A stretch of 64,000 bases of DNA from Oscillospiraceae bacterium. Its GTDB lineage: Bacteria; Bacillota; Clostridia; Oscillospirales; Ruminococcaceae. Shown in pieces: positions 52,244-60,451 of the stretch (the stretch's first letter is position 1; every line of letters begins with the position of its first letter). A model generated the notes under the pieces. The model saw only the letters and a list, made by a program, of their open reading frames with translations. It was not told where the DNA came from and ran no database searches. The position numbers were made by a program, and so were the translations under genes. The stretch spans positions 123,287 through 187,286 of the forward strand of contig JAFRTG010000011.1 of NCBI GenBank assembly GCA_017427265.1, read 5' to 3'.

Positions 52244-52933
52244 ATGGAAAAACTGATTTATGCCGCAGACGACGAACAGGATATTCTGGATGTGATGCAG
52301 GAATTCCTGCAAAATGCCGGGTTTGCCGTTCGCACTTTTCCGACAGGCGACGCGCTGTTTGCTGCTTTTCAGGAACAGCCCTGCGACCTGGTCGTACTGG
52401 ATATTATGATGCCCGGCACGGACGGACTGACGGTCTGCAAGCAGCTGCGCGCCGTTTCCAATGTACCGATTGTGATTCTGACCGCCCGTGAGAGCGAGGC
52501 GGATCATATGCGCGGCTTTCTGCTCGGCGGAGATGACTATCTCATCAAGCCGTTTTCCGCGTCGCTGCTGGTTGTGCGCATCAAGGCGCTGCTCCGTCGG
52601 ATGGAAATGCTTCAGCCTGCGTCGCCTGTCCGATGCTTCGGCGATCTGCAGTATTCCGAAGCAGACCATACGGTAATCTGCCGGGAGCAGACAGTTCCGC
52701 TCTCCATGACGGAATTTTCGCTGCTGGGCTGTTTGATGGAGCATACCGGTGTCGCGGTTTCAAGAGATGATCTGCTCAACCGTGTATGGGGTATCGAAAA
52801 CGAGGACATTGAGACGCGGGTAACGGACGAAACGGTGCGCCGCATCCGGCATAAGCTCAAAACAGCAGGCAGTTCGGTGAAAATTACCGCGGTCTGGGGT
52901 TATGGCTATAAACTGGAGGCGGAACATGCATAA
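52244..52933 (+). CDS. OmpR/PhoB-family response regulator
   Basis: 229 aa from ATG 52244 (GGAGG at 52234-52238; ATG 52232 lies on the site). Receiver domain with DDEQD acidic pair, phospho-acceptor Asp 53 (VVLDIMMPGTDG), Thr in ILTARE and Lys in LIKPFSA. C-terminal winged helix (DLLNRVWGIENEDIETRVTDETVRRIRHKL...WGYGYKLE) is the standard DNA-binding domain. Overlaps the kinase gene by 8 bases. Confidence 0.95.
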   Translation: MEKLIYAADDEQDILDVMQEFLQNAGFAVRTFPTGDALFAAFQEQPCDLVVLDIMMPGTDGLTVCKQLRAVSNVPIVILTARESEADHMRGFLLGGDDYLIKPFSASLLVVRIKALLRRMEMLQPASPVRCFGDLQYSEADHTVICREQTVPLSMTEFSLLGCLMEHTGVAVSRDDLLNRVWGIENEDIETRVTDETVRRIRHKLKTAGSSVKITAVWGYGYKLEAEHA

Positions 52934-54203
52934 GCTCCGATGGCATATTGCGCTGCTGGTCGGCGGTTCCGTGCTGCTGATGCTGCTGATTTTTATGGGT
53001 GCATTCAATCTCCTTATGCATCATCGGATTGAAGTCGATGCAGACGAATCCATGCGTCTCATTTTGATGCCGGATACCGTAAATATCAGCGGTTCGCTTG
53101 TGTACTCGCCGGAGACAATCGCCATATTTGAAAAAGACGGCGACGCTTCAGGTTCGTTCCCGATTTATTCACAGAAGGATAAATTGATTATGCAATGGTG
53201 TGAGAACAATCTCCCCGGAATCACGCAGGCGGCTGAGATCGACGGCAACCAGTACTATATCATGTTTACGGATTCCGATTTCATCAAAGAGATGTATAAA
53301 AACGAGGACGATGAGGAGAATCCGGGCAGCATATATATGAATGGCGTCACAATTCAGACAGATGAAGACGGAGAAACGGTGGAATCCGTTTATACCTCTG
53401 ATTTCTCCGGCAGCGTGAATGAATTGATCTGTTATGTGGACATCACCGGAGAGCTGGAAGTGATTCGGAAAATGAATATTGTGTTCCTGATTGCGGCACT
53501 TGTCATCGGCTTGTTCGGCAGTACAATGGGGTATTTTATCGGCAGAAAGCTGGAGCAGAATCAGCTGGCGCAAAAACAGTTTTTTGAAAATACCTCGCAT
53601 GAACTGAAAACGCCGCTTACTTCAATTCACGGCTATGCAGAGGGCATTGAAAAGGGCGTTATCACAGATTATCCGCGTACCGGCAGGATTATTGCAGCGC
53701 AGACAGAAAAGATGAGTCAGCTTGTTGAGGAGATTCTCTGTATGGCCAAGCTCGAGAGCGGTACCGTGACACTTGACCGTGAACCCGTGGACCTGCCCGA
53801 TTTTTTGCAGGACTGCCTGATGCCGTATGAAGGAACGGTACTCAGCAGGGGACTCAATGTCACACTTGATCTGCATCCGATGACTGTTTCAGCTGACCCC
53901 GGCAAGCTAGAGCACGCAGTCTCGAATCTGCTGACAAATGCGCTGAAATATGCGCAGACTTATATCCGCATTTCCTGCGGCGACGGGTTTATCCGAATTT
54001 CCAACGACTGCACAGCGCTTTCTGACGATACACTGTCGCACCTGTTTGAGCGCTTTTATACCGGGCGGGAGGGGAATACCGGCATCGGACTTTCCATTTC
54101 CAGGGAACTGATTGCGCTGCACGGCTGGCATATTATCGCAGCCAGGACGGAAGAAGGCATCTGCTTTGAGATTCGATGCAGCTGCTCAAAAAATAAATTG
54201 TAA
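52926..54203 (+). CDS. Sensor histidine kinase
   Basis: 425 aa from ATG 52926, which overlaps the regulator stop. Two membrane helices (about 8-30 and 180-200) enclose an extracytoplasmic sensor of about 150 aa without recognised fold. Dimerisation domain with phospho-acceptor His 225 (NTSHELKTPLTSIHGY), N-box AVSNLLTNALKYA, then a short ATP region with G-box GNTGIGLSIS. No HAMP is evident. Partner of the upstream regulator. Confidence 0.94.
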   Translation: MHKLRWHIALLVGGSVLLMLLIFMGAFNLLMHHRIEVDADESMRLILMPDTVNISGSLVYSPETIAIFEKDGDASGSFPIYSQKDKLIMQWCENNLPGITQAAEIDGNQYYIMFTDSDFIKEMYKNEDDEENPGSIYMNGVTIQTDEDGETVESVYTSDFSGSVNELICYVDITGELEVIRKMNIVFLIAALVIGLFGSTMGYFIGRKLEQNQLAQKQFFENTSHELKTPLTSIHGYAEGIEKGVITDYPRTGRIIAAQTEKMSQLVEEILCMAKLESGTVTLDREPVDLPDFLQDCLMPYEGTVLSRGLNVTLDLHPMTVSADPGKLEHAVSNLLTNALKYAQTYIRISCGDGFIRISNDCTALSDDTLSHLFERFYTGREGNTGIGLSISRELIALHGWHIIAARTEEGICFEIRCSCSKNKL

Positions 54204-54251
54204 TGCTTTTATAATGCTGCATACAACGCGCAAGCGCAATAATCATGCTCT

Positions 54252-54297
54252 TATGCATAATCTGATACTGTATCAGAATCCACTTCTCTGCCGAATG
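54252..54297 (+). repeat. Dispersed intergenic repeat R2, copy B
   Basis: Shares TATGCATAATCTGATACTG exactly with 46488-46506, followed by a looser second block. Confidence 0.65.
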
Positions 54298-54585
54298 CCT
54301 AGTGCGGTATAATAATCGCTAAGCAGATCCATATTGATACAATGCGTGACGTTATGACTGCCTTTAATAAGCTCTCAGTATTTATCTATCTGATGCCTAC
54401 ATTGTTCTTTCTGGAACTGACCGGATGGGCGCTGTACAGGCGTTCGATCCGGACAATCATCCGCAGCAGAACAGCAATATACTGTACAAAAAGTGAATCG
54501 GAGCAGCTCAATACCAATGGTTAGCTGCTCCGGTTGTAGCCAAATTGGGGTCAAACCAATATGTTCGAGATTTTATGACAAAGCC

Positions 54586-54619
54586 AAAGCCTCGTAGAAC
54601 AGCGTATCTACGAGGCTTT
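54586..54619 (+). terminator. Strong terminator-like hairpin
   Basis: AAAGCCTCGTAGA (54586-54598) and TCTACGAGGCTTT (54607-54619) are perfect complements, followed by TGATTAG. It could end transcription from the kinase operon. Confidence 0.75.
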
Positions 54620-54676
54620 TGATTAGCGTCAAATAGCTTGCAAGACTTCCTCGGAACTCATCTTCGAAGTATTATA

Positions 54677-54711
54677 AAACGCAGGCGATCAAAAGCAGAT
54701 CGTCTGCGTTT
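54677..54711 (-). terminator. Terminator of the minus-strand membrane protein gene
   Basis: A 14-base stem (54677-54690 with 54698-54711) has one G-U pair; on the minus strand it is followed by TTTTATAAT. Confidence 0.7.
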
Positions 54712-54731
54712 CTATTCTTTGGGGGATTATA

Positions 54732-55232
54732 TTATTCATATCCCTTGGCTTTGTCCGGGTAGTTCTGCTCGATATACCGATACAGTTTTATCAGTTCCGT
54801 CCAATCGAAGTTGCGTCGGATACACGCCTCAGCACTATGCTGTTCAAGACTTTCCTTCAGACATTTGAAATGTTCCGCATCATCATAAAACATCATATGA
54901 AGCGAGTAGTGTGTTCCGCCGCCTCTCGTCCGATTAGACACGAGCTTATATGTCACTGCGTTGTATTTATCCAGGTCGATCTTCCAGAACAGGAAAAGCC
55001 ACTGGCATTTTATGATACCGCCTTTGCCAAATCTCACTGTTGTCTTTGCAAGTCCGGCAAAAATGAGCAGTGCAAATAATAACACGGTAAGAATTAGTCC
55101 GTAGATTAAATCCGATCGCTCCGGGTGGGATTCTGTTTTAAGCGTGAGACTCGCACCGTATGCCATAATTGAAACGATGATGATTGTTATTAAAACGCCT
55201 TTGGGGAGATGCTTGATTTTAATTTTGTCCAT
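54732..55232 (-). CDS. Two-helix membrane protein, function unknown
   Basis: 166 aa. Two membrane helices near the N-terminus (VLITIIIVSIMAYGASLTL and LIYGLILTVLLFALLIFAGL), then a cytoplasmic domain with a PH-like beta pattern (TTVRFGKGGIIKCQWLFLFWKI) and a charged helix. It resembles small PH-domain membrane proteins, but I cannot name a family. Confidence 0.65.
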   Translation of the reverse strand: MDKIKIKHLPKGVLITIIIVSIMAYGASLTLKTESHPERSDLIYGLILTVLLFALLIFAGLAKTTVRFGKGGIIKCQWLFLFWKIDLDKYNAVTYKLVSNRTRGGGTHYSLHMMFYDDAEHFKCLKESLEQHSAEACIRRNFDWTELIKLYRYIEQNYPDKAKGYE

Positions 55233-55394
55233 TCCTTCACCTATAATCCTTTCGTTATGACTGACGCGAACACTTGGCTGCGTTTTCTGTATAATTATAA
55301 TTCAAATCGGCTTTTTTGTCAAGGAATAAACTTTAGACGGGAAAGCTTTATGAAATGTATCATTCAAATCATAATAAGCCAGCCAATCAACTGA

Positions 55395-56993
55395 TCATGC
55401 CGGGGCAATGGTAATCTTGCAGCCGGTGTTTTCGTCGAAGTCGCTGACCGTGATCGTGATGCCAGGATCGACCGTCCGGTCGCCGTTTTCATCGTACCAC
55501 GCAAAGCCCTTTGTCTCATTCGTGATGACCATGCCTTCTTTGAAGTAAGCGTTGTTGTAATTAATTACCCGCAGCACACGCTGTTTCTTGTTGCTGATGT
55601 CATAATTTTTGCCGTTGAGGCGCCATTTCAGCTCAGTGCCGCGACGTCCTTCCGCTAGCTCTGCATCGCAGTGCATCACGCGCACCCCGCCGTGCTGGAA
55701 CAGAATATGCCGGTTATTCACAGCGAATCCGCCGGTATAGTTCCCAGTCGGGGTGTTGAATTCGACCAGAAAATATTCGCTGTAGAAGCCGTTGAACACG
55801 CCGTGCGGGATGAGTACACAGTTCGGCGTGTCCTGCATTGATTTCAGCTCATAGGTCTGGGTGCCGCCGGTGTAGATCTGCACCTCATTTCCCTTGAACC
55901 ACCCGTACATCAGCTTGGAGAAGGACGAAAAATCGCCGTCAGCATCGTCCATCATCTCCCAGCCGGAGGAGCCGGTCAGTCCCTGATAGTCGTTCTGGTT
56001 GTTTGCATTGAGATACTGATAGTAGTCCGGCAGACCCATTGCGTGACCGAGCTCGTGAATCCATGTGCCGTTGAAATCGGCTTGGTTGATCGGGTCTCGC
56101 GCACCGATGCACATTTTGGCGGGCGTGACGCCGTCATGCTTCGCCGAACCGTAATAGTAGCCGGAACAAGGCACCCAGTCCTCCGTGCCGTCCTCGTTGG
56201 AATCTCTGCCCTTTGCTTCCTTGGGCAGAACGATCACCACACTGTCGAGAATACCGTTTCCGTCCAGATCGTAATCCTTGTAGTCAACGACGCTGTCCAG
56301 TGCTTCGAGCACCTCATCCAACAGATCATCGCGGGTACGGTAATCGACCTTCCGGGGATCAGTCTGCATATAGGCATCTATCTCATATTTGGCGGTGTAG
56401 GAGAAGACCTTTCCGGTCAGGTTCAATCTGCCGTAGGAAGCGCGGGAATAGAATGCGCTGATGCTCTCCTGCGGGTAATAAGGAGACTGCGGATCTTCCG
56501 GACCGAAGCATTGCTTTTGAAGTTCGTCAGCGGAGAGAACGTGCTGTGCGTCCGGAAAGCTGACCGCAATCATCAGTACATGCGCTTCTCCGACACAGGG
56601 CATGGTCGGATTGACTGCACGAATGGGCGGCGGAATGAGCTCATCGCTGTTAATACTTTCATCGTAGATGGGGATCAGCGGGTCAATGTGCAGGGTGATG
56701 CGCTTGAGCAGCGTGAGGTCAGCAGCATTCAGCGATTTGCTGTCATCAAGGTCAGCATTCATTAGATGACTGGATTCATCTGCGCTCATTTCCGTGCTGT
56801 CACCGAGCAGATATGATTTCAGAAGCAGAACATCGGTGCGGTCGATTTTCATGTCATGATTGATATCACCGCGATAGCCGATGAGAATGGGAACATTCGC
56901 GGCAGATGTCTGCATAAGAGGATGTACAGCGAAAGAAAGCGCTGTGATGCAGGCAGCCATCAAGCCTGCCATGGTACGAGTCAAACATTTCAT
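55395..56993 (-). CDS. Secreted M6-type metallopeptidase with N-terminal dockerin
   Basis: 532 aa. Signal peptide, then a dockerin right after it (GDINHDMKIDRTDVLLLKSYLLG and DLDDSKSLNAADLTLLKRITL). Catalytic part: TWIHELGHAMGLPDYYQ (His 313, Glu 314, His 317; the HExxHxxGxxD pattern of immune inhibitor A-like M6 enzymes), with GWEMMDDADG as the Met-turn region. The Ca-binding-like DLDGNGILDSVV is typical of M6. Enzyme would be tethered by the dockerin to a cohesin scaffold. Confidence 0.92.
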   Translation of the reverse strand: MKCLTRTMAGLMAACITALSFAVHPLMQTSAANVPILIGYRGDINHDMKIDRTDVLLLKSYLLGDSTEMSADESSHLMNADLDDSKSLNAADLTLLKRITLHIDPLIPIYDESINSDELIPPPIRAVNPTMPCVGEAHVLMIAVSFPDAQHVLSADELQKQCFGPEDPQSPYYPQESISAFYSRASYGRLNLTGKVFSYTAKYEIDAYMQTDPRKVDYRTRDDLLDEVLEALDSVVDYKDYDLDGNGILDSVVIVLPKEAKGRDSNEDGTEDWVPCSGYYYGSAKHDGVTPAKMCIGARDPINQADFNGTWIHELGHAMGLPDYYQYLNANNQNDYQGLTGSSGWEMMDDADGDFSSFSKLMYGWFKGNEVQIYTGGTQTYELKSMQDTPNCVLIPHGVFNGFYSEYFLVEFNTPTGNYTGGFAVNNRHILFQHGGVRVMHCDAELAEGRRGTELKWRLNGKNYDISNKKQRVLRVINYNNAYFKEGMVITNETKGFAWYDENGDRTVDPGITITVSDFDENTGCKITIAPA

Positions 56994-57026
56994 GAACGGG
57001 ACCCCCTTCCAAAAAAGTTTATAATC

Positions 57027-57055
57027 ATTATACCACTTTTACACGCAAACATCAA
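57027..57055 (-). promoter_or_regulatory. Promoter of the M6 peptidase gene
   Basis: Minus strand TTGATG (57055-57050), a 17-base spacer and TATAAT (57032-57027), 34 bases before the start codon. Confidence 0.7.
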
Positions 57056-57194
57056 TGCTTTTCCAGTCAAGGGTTTATTGGTATTGAAAACTACAATGCT
57101 TTTTTGAATGTTTTACAGTTCTCTTTGCCGCAGCACACCTTGACAAATCTCATCTACTCATCCGCAAGATCAGTATGGTATGAAGGGAAGGAAA

Positions 57195-58874
57195 TCAGTT
57201 GTTGCTGTCACAATCCGAAATGATCTGTTCAAATGCCTGCAGGTATTCCGGATATTTGCCGCTGATCGTCTGGAAATACCGGCGGCAGAATCTGCAGTGC
57301 TTTTTCAGAAAATCAAGGTACATATCAACTGGCGGTTCATGGATGAGACGGTCGCTTCGCAGCACATCCACGGCAATAAGCGCCTTGATCTTATGGGTCA
57401 TTGTCAGATAGAGCTTTTGTTTCCAATGACTTTCTCCCATTCTCTTATGTTCTCTGCCACTCAGCATGGCAAGCGCTTGGTTATTGTCTGAGTTGATCCG
57501 CCGATGCGGAAAGATCGAGTCTATGATCTGCCTGTTATAGACCGTGTGTCTGAAACCGTTTTCACAGGGGACAGTGCAGGGCGCGAAAGCAAATGTCAGG
57601 ATTGTATGAACGGTATAGGATACCAGCTCTTGGGGCGGGATATACTTTGTATACATCTGCCCCTTGTACCGGAAGGTTACCTTTCTCAGATCAACGCAGA
57701 ACAGCGAGAAAACCGTGTCCTCGGGGCGGAAATCATCAAAGGTGATCTCCTGCAGCTGGTAAAAATTGACCGCATATCTGTCTGCCTTCGCATGCCCGGC
57801 AATCCGGATTTTGTCCCATTTCTCACCGACAGAACGTGCCGGAAGATAATCCGCAACAGGGGTGACGACGCAGCTGTCATTATCATCGTCGTAGTCGATC
57901 TCAACAGGACCTTTGTACAGCCTTCCATTCTCAGAGAAATAATTGACGACAGTTACATGCTTCGGGAACGCATAATGCTGCTTGTTTTCTTCACTTTCGG
58001 GAAGTATCATGAGACTGGGGTTGACAACGTAGGCGACCGTTTCACGATCTCTTTCCCGTTCATCGCGAATCGCATTCCGACAGAAACGGACTTTTTTGCA
58101 CTCAGACAGATCAATGCTGAAGCAGCGCAGAGACCAGCGGCAGAATGTGATCGAATCGGCTTTGAATTTGATCGGAGCGCCGCATTCAGAGTACGGGCGG
58201 AACGGAGCGCCGACATGGAGCACAGTAAGGTTTGAAGAATCCGGATAGGCACATACGACCTGATTTTCTTCCAGCAAAGGTGTAACGGAAAAGGCTTCTC
58301 CGTTATAGATGCCCGGTGTGCGTGCTTCCACACCGAAGCCTTCCAGTCCACATGCGCAGAAAGCCAGATCTTCCATGACACAGATGCTTTTCGGAAATTC
58401 GATGTATTTCAGGTTTTTGCAGCGCATGAAGCATCTTTTTCCGATGTACTTCAAGGTCAGCGGAAGGTGTACCTGTTCCAGAGATTCGCAATCAGAAAAT
58501 ATATATTCGTGCAATGCGGTCAGACCGTCTTCAAATATCACTGTTTTCGCAGTACAGTCATAGAAAACACCTTTCCCGAGTTTGCGGATATTTCCGTGGA
58601 TATTGATCGTATTGCAGGGCATTTCTTTAAAGGTGTGCGCACAGACTTCATCCACAGGCATCCCGTCGATGGTATAGGGGATATTCAGCTGCATCTGCGC
58701 CTTTCCGCGGTATTGGGTGATCTTCACGCTGTGCCGCTTTTTTCGGAAGGAATAGCCCGCGGCCACAGCCTCCTTCGCAGTCATCTCAATATGCGGCACT
58801 GTGCTTGATACCGCAGTAAACAGCTTCGGGAAATAGATTTGCGGTTTCTGGAATTTGGCAGGATTCTGGCTCAC
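57195..58874 (-). CDS. BspA-like leucine-rich-repeat protein
   Basis: 559 aa from GTG 58874 with GGAGGTGAT directly upstream. Residues about 60-180 contain LRR_5 units (KLGKGVFYDCTAKTVIFEDG, YIFSDCESLEQVHLPLTLKYIGKRCFMRC). The rest is beta-rich without clear repeats, ending in a Cys/His-containing helical tail (LDFLKKHCRFCRRYF). No signal peptide, as with the zinc-ribbon LRR protein at 44511. Its ribosome site begins only a few bases after the terminator of the tRNA-like RNA, so expression should depend on read-through there. Confidence 0.8.
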   Translation of the reverse strand: MSQNPAKFQKPQIYFPKLFTAVSSTVPHIEMTAKEAVAAGYSFRKKRHSVKITQYRGKAQMQLNIPYTIDGMPVDEVCAHTFKEMPCNTINIHGNIRKLGKGVFYDCTAKTVIFEDGLTALHEYIFSDCESLEQVHLPLTLKYIGKRCFMRCKNLKYIEFPKSICVMEDLAFCACGLEGFGVEARTPGIYNGEAFSVTPLLEENQVVCAYPDSSNLTVLHVGAPFRPYSECGAPIKFKADSITFCRWSLRCFSIDLSECKKVRFCRNAIRDERERDRETVAYVVNPSLMILPESEENKQHYAFPKHVTVVNYFSENGRLYKGPVEIDYDDDNDSCVVTPVADYLPARSVGEKWDKIRIAGHAKADRYAVNFYQLQEITFDDFRPEDTVFSLFCVDLRKVTFRYKGQMYTKYIPPQELVSYTVHTILTFAFAPCTVPCENGFRHTVYNRQIIDSIFPHRRINSDNNQALAMLSGREHKRMGESHWKQKLYLTMTHKIKALIAVDVLRSDRLIHEPPVDMYLDFLKKHCRFCRRYFQTISGKYPEYLQAFEQIISDCDSNN

Positions 58875-58902
58875 ACTATCACCTCCGGGATTATAAAACG
58901 AA

Positions 58903-58924
58903 CTGCCCTCCGAAGAAGGCAGTC
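58903..58924 (-). terminator. UUCG-capped terminator of the tRNA-like RNA
   Basis: On the minus strand ACTGCCTTC, loop TTCG, GAGGGCAGT, then TCGTTTTATAAT. All nine base pairs form (one U-G). UUCG loops make very stable hairpins. Confidence 0.85.
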
Positions 58925-58933
58925 ATTCAAGAA

Positions 58934-59006
58934 GCCCGTTGACGGAGTTGAACCGTCGCACACCACGTCTTTCACACGTGAATCTCTCACGTTGAGTTAT
59001 ACGGGC
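58934..59006 (-). tRNA. Atypical tRNA-Phe-like sequence (anticodon loop GTGAAAG, GAA)
   Basis: 73 bases. Acceptor GCCCGTA/AACGGGC (six of seven pairs), D-stem CTC/GAG with a seven-base loop without the usual GG, anticodon stem CACGT/ACGTG with loop GTGAAAG (U33 present, GAA), and a canonical T-arm GACGG-TTCAACT-CCGTC. The missing GG, the lack of CCA and the U discriminator base make normal charging doubtful. Best called a tRNA-like element, possibly a domesticated or decayed tRNA. Confidence 0.5.
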
Positions 59007-59066
59007 ATCGGGCGGCAAGCCGCATCTGCTGAGGACAGCTGTTTTAATTAAACTACCGATGTCTGG

Positions 59067-59095
59067 ATTATACCACAGACTGCGGAAAATGTCAA
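59067..59095 (-). promoter_or_regulatory. Perfect promoter of the tRNA-like RNA
   Basis: Minus strand TTGACA (59095-59090), a 17-base spacer and TATAAT (59072-59067). The expected start of transcription coincides with the first base of the mini cloverleaf. Confidence 0.85.
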
Positions 59096-59153
59096 TACAG
59101 AAGGTGGCCCTCACGCGTATCTTTCGTTACAAAAGCAATTGGAAAGAGTTAAA

Positions 59154-59522
59154 CTAGGTTTCTGCCGTTGAATATTCATCAGAAGTTTTCCGCTTAAACT
59201 CAAACCTGACCTTCCGCTTGGTAAGTTTGGAAATATATTTGCTGTATGCGTTCATTTCTCCGATATCACCGTGAAACATCTTCCCGTTCACATAGCTGAC
59301 GGAGTTTAAGATCAGATGGACATGGAAGCACGATTTTCCATGTTCTTTTTCGTGTACAGCCCAGATCACCTGATATTTATCCATATAATAGCGTGCGAAT
59401 TTATTAGCTAATTCGCACGCTTTTTCTTTTGTTTCAGCACATTCGTCCAGTGAAATCATGATATGGATTCGGAATATTCCTCTTTTGTCGGATATCGCAA
59501 GCATTGTGTGACAGCGCGACAC
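59154..59522 (-). pseudogene. MobA-type relaxase fragment
   Basis: About 110 residues of a relaxase/mobilisation nuclease: VIWAVHEKEHGKSCFHVHLILNSVSYVNGKMFH contains the HxHxxxN metal site (HVHLILN). The N-terminal part with the nicking Tyr and the long C-terminal region are both missing (full proteins are over 350 aa). Start region is unclear. This is a relic of a mobilisable element and fits the tRNA fragment at 63555. Confidence 0.85.
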
Positions 59523-59637
59523 GTGACAAGCATATTGAGGACCTGCTTGTCAGAGCCGACGAACTGACTGCGGTTATCCAAATGCCGCATGAACAAATAA
59601 AATACAAAAGTGTCTTCTCAAAAGCGGGCAGTCATGT

Positions 59638-59663
59638 TATAATATAATTGACCGAACGGTCAA
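59638..59663 (+). promoter_or_regulatory. Extended -10 promoter with TetR-type operator
   Basis: TGTTATAAT (TATAAT 59638-59643) with TTCTCA as -35 (59615-59620, 17-base spacer). The palindrome TTGACCGAACGGTCAA (59648-59663) follows at about +5, the standard form of a TetR autoregulatory operator. Confidence 0.7.
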
Positions 59664-59678
59664 GAGGAGAAAACAGAT

Positions 59679-59756
59679 ATGAATAATAGCATTCTTCATT
59701 TGCCCAATGATAAACGCACAACTATATCTGTTCCGAATGTGAAACGCAAAAATTAA
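59679..59756 (+). pseudogene. 5' stub of a TetR-family regulator gene
   Basis: 25 codons after AAGAGGAG: MNNSILHLPNDKRTTISVPN, then VKRKN-stop. The first 16 residues match the usual TetR start (M-N-x-x-I-x-x-L-P-x-x-K-R-x-x-I), but the helix-turn-helix that should follow is absent. A deletion seems to have joined this start to foreign sequence near 59727. Its operator and promoter are intact, so it is still transcribed. Confidence 0.6.
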
Positions 59757-59765
59757 CATATGTCA

Positions 59766-59794
59766 ATGACAAGCGCCGTTCATTATGCTATAAT
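59766..59794 (+). promoter_or_regulatory. Promoter of the Crp/AKR operon
   Basis: ATGACA (59766-59771), a 17-base spacer ending in TGC and TATAAT (59789-59794). Confidence 0.75.
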
Positions 59795-59848
59795 ACTATT
59801 ACGCACGATGGTGTCGGAGTAATTTCGGTTAGCTAAAGGAGTGTACTT

Positions 59849-60451
59849 ATGGATAAAACTTACATTATCAGTCAGATGAAGGCGCTTTCCAAAAAACTAT
59901 GCCTTGACTTTGATGATGAGGTATATGCTTCAGTGATTGAGTTTTCGGAATTCAAGGTCTATTCAAAATGCAGCTTACTCGCATGTATCGGTGACAAAGC
60001 ATCGAAGGCGGGGCTCGTGATGAACGGTGTTGTCCGCAGCTACTATATAGACGGTGACGGGAACGACATAACTCAGTTTTTTTCAAAAGAAGGCAGCTTC
60101 TGTATGGACGAGGGCATGATGGGCTTTGACGAGATCATCAAGATGTGGGAAGCTGTCGAGGAATCAACGGTCATGATATTTGATGTCAAAAAGATGAAGG
60201 AGCTTATTTTCAGCAGCGAAAAACTGAAAACCATATGGATAGAGCTGCTTGAAAGCGGAATGCGTTATAAAATATACCGTGAGAACGGATTCCTTGTGGA
60301 AAATGCCACAGAGCGTTATCTTCATTTCAGAAAGCTGTATCCCGAACTCTGCGGCAGAGTTCCTCAAAAGCATATTGCAACTTATTTAGGGATTGCTCCT
60401 GAATCTCTGAGCAGGATAAGAAGCGCAGTAAAAGAGGTGGACAGTGAATGA
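59849..60451 (+). CDS. Crp/Fnr-family transcription regulator
   Basis: 200 aa; AAAGGAG precedes the ATG. N-terminal cyclic-nucleotide-binding-like fold (LLACIGDKASKAGLVMNGVVRSYYIDGDGNDITQFFSKEGSF), central dimer helix, C-terminal HTH (VPQKHIATYLGIAPESLSRIR). The cNMP phosphate-binding Arg/Ser motif is not evident, so the signal is not cAMP. Overlaps the aldo-keto reductase gene by 4 bases; such pairs are common, with the regulator controlling its neighbour. Confidence 0.9.
   Translation: MDKTYIISQMKALSKKLCLDFDDEVYASVIEFSEFKVYSKCSLLACIGDKASKAGLVMNGVVRSYYIDGDGNDITQFFSKEGSFCMDEGMMGFDEIIKMWEAVEESTVMIFDVKKMKELIFSSEKLKTIWIELLESGMRYKIYRENGFLVENATERYLHFRKLYPELCGRVPQKHIATYLGIAPESLSRIRSAVKEVDSE

Larger units (their letters stand above)
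54204..54731. other. Intergenic region with repeat R2 copy B and two terminators
   Basis: 528 bases without a supported gene; a 60-codon frame at 54342 has no ribosome site or homology. It holds R2 copy B (54252-54297), TTGGGGTCAAA at 54545-54555, and the two hairpins listed separately. Confidence 0.5.
58893..59061 (-). ncRNA. Structured leader RNA with two tRNA-like folds and its own terminator
   Basis: A perfect promoter places the start of transcription near 59060. From there the RNA forms (1) a 56-base mini cloverleaf (59061-59006: acceptor CATCGG/CCGATG, UA, D-arm-like GTTT-AATTA-AAAC, a central arm and GCGG-CTTG-CCGC) and (2) a 73-base tRNA-like cloverleaf (59006-58934), then a terminator (58924-58903) with run-off TCGTTTT. 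Five bases later is the Shine-Dalgarno of the LRR gene. It could be a regulatory leader (attenuator) or a tRNA-like small RNA. No known RNA family comes to mind. Confidence 0.65.
59523..59848. other. Intergenic region with TetR operator and stub, and Crp promoter
   Basis: 326 bases. Contains the TetR-type promoter/operator and 25-codon stub and the Crp gene promoter, both listed separately. Confidence 0.6.

Noticed and set aside
54342-54524. 60-codon + strand frame in the gap after the histidine kinase
   Set aside because: No ribosome site, no homology, and lies between repeat and terminator elements.
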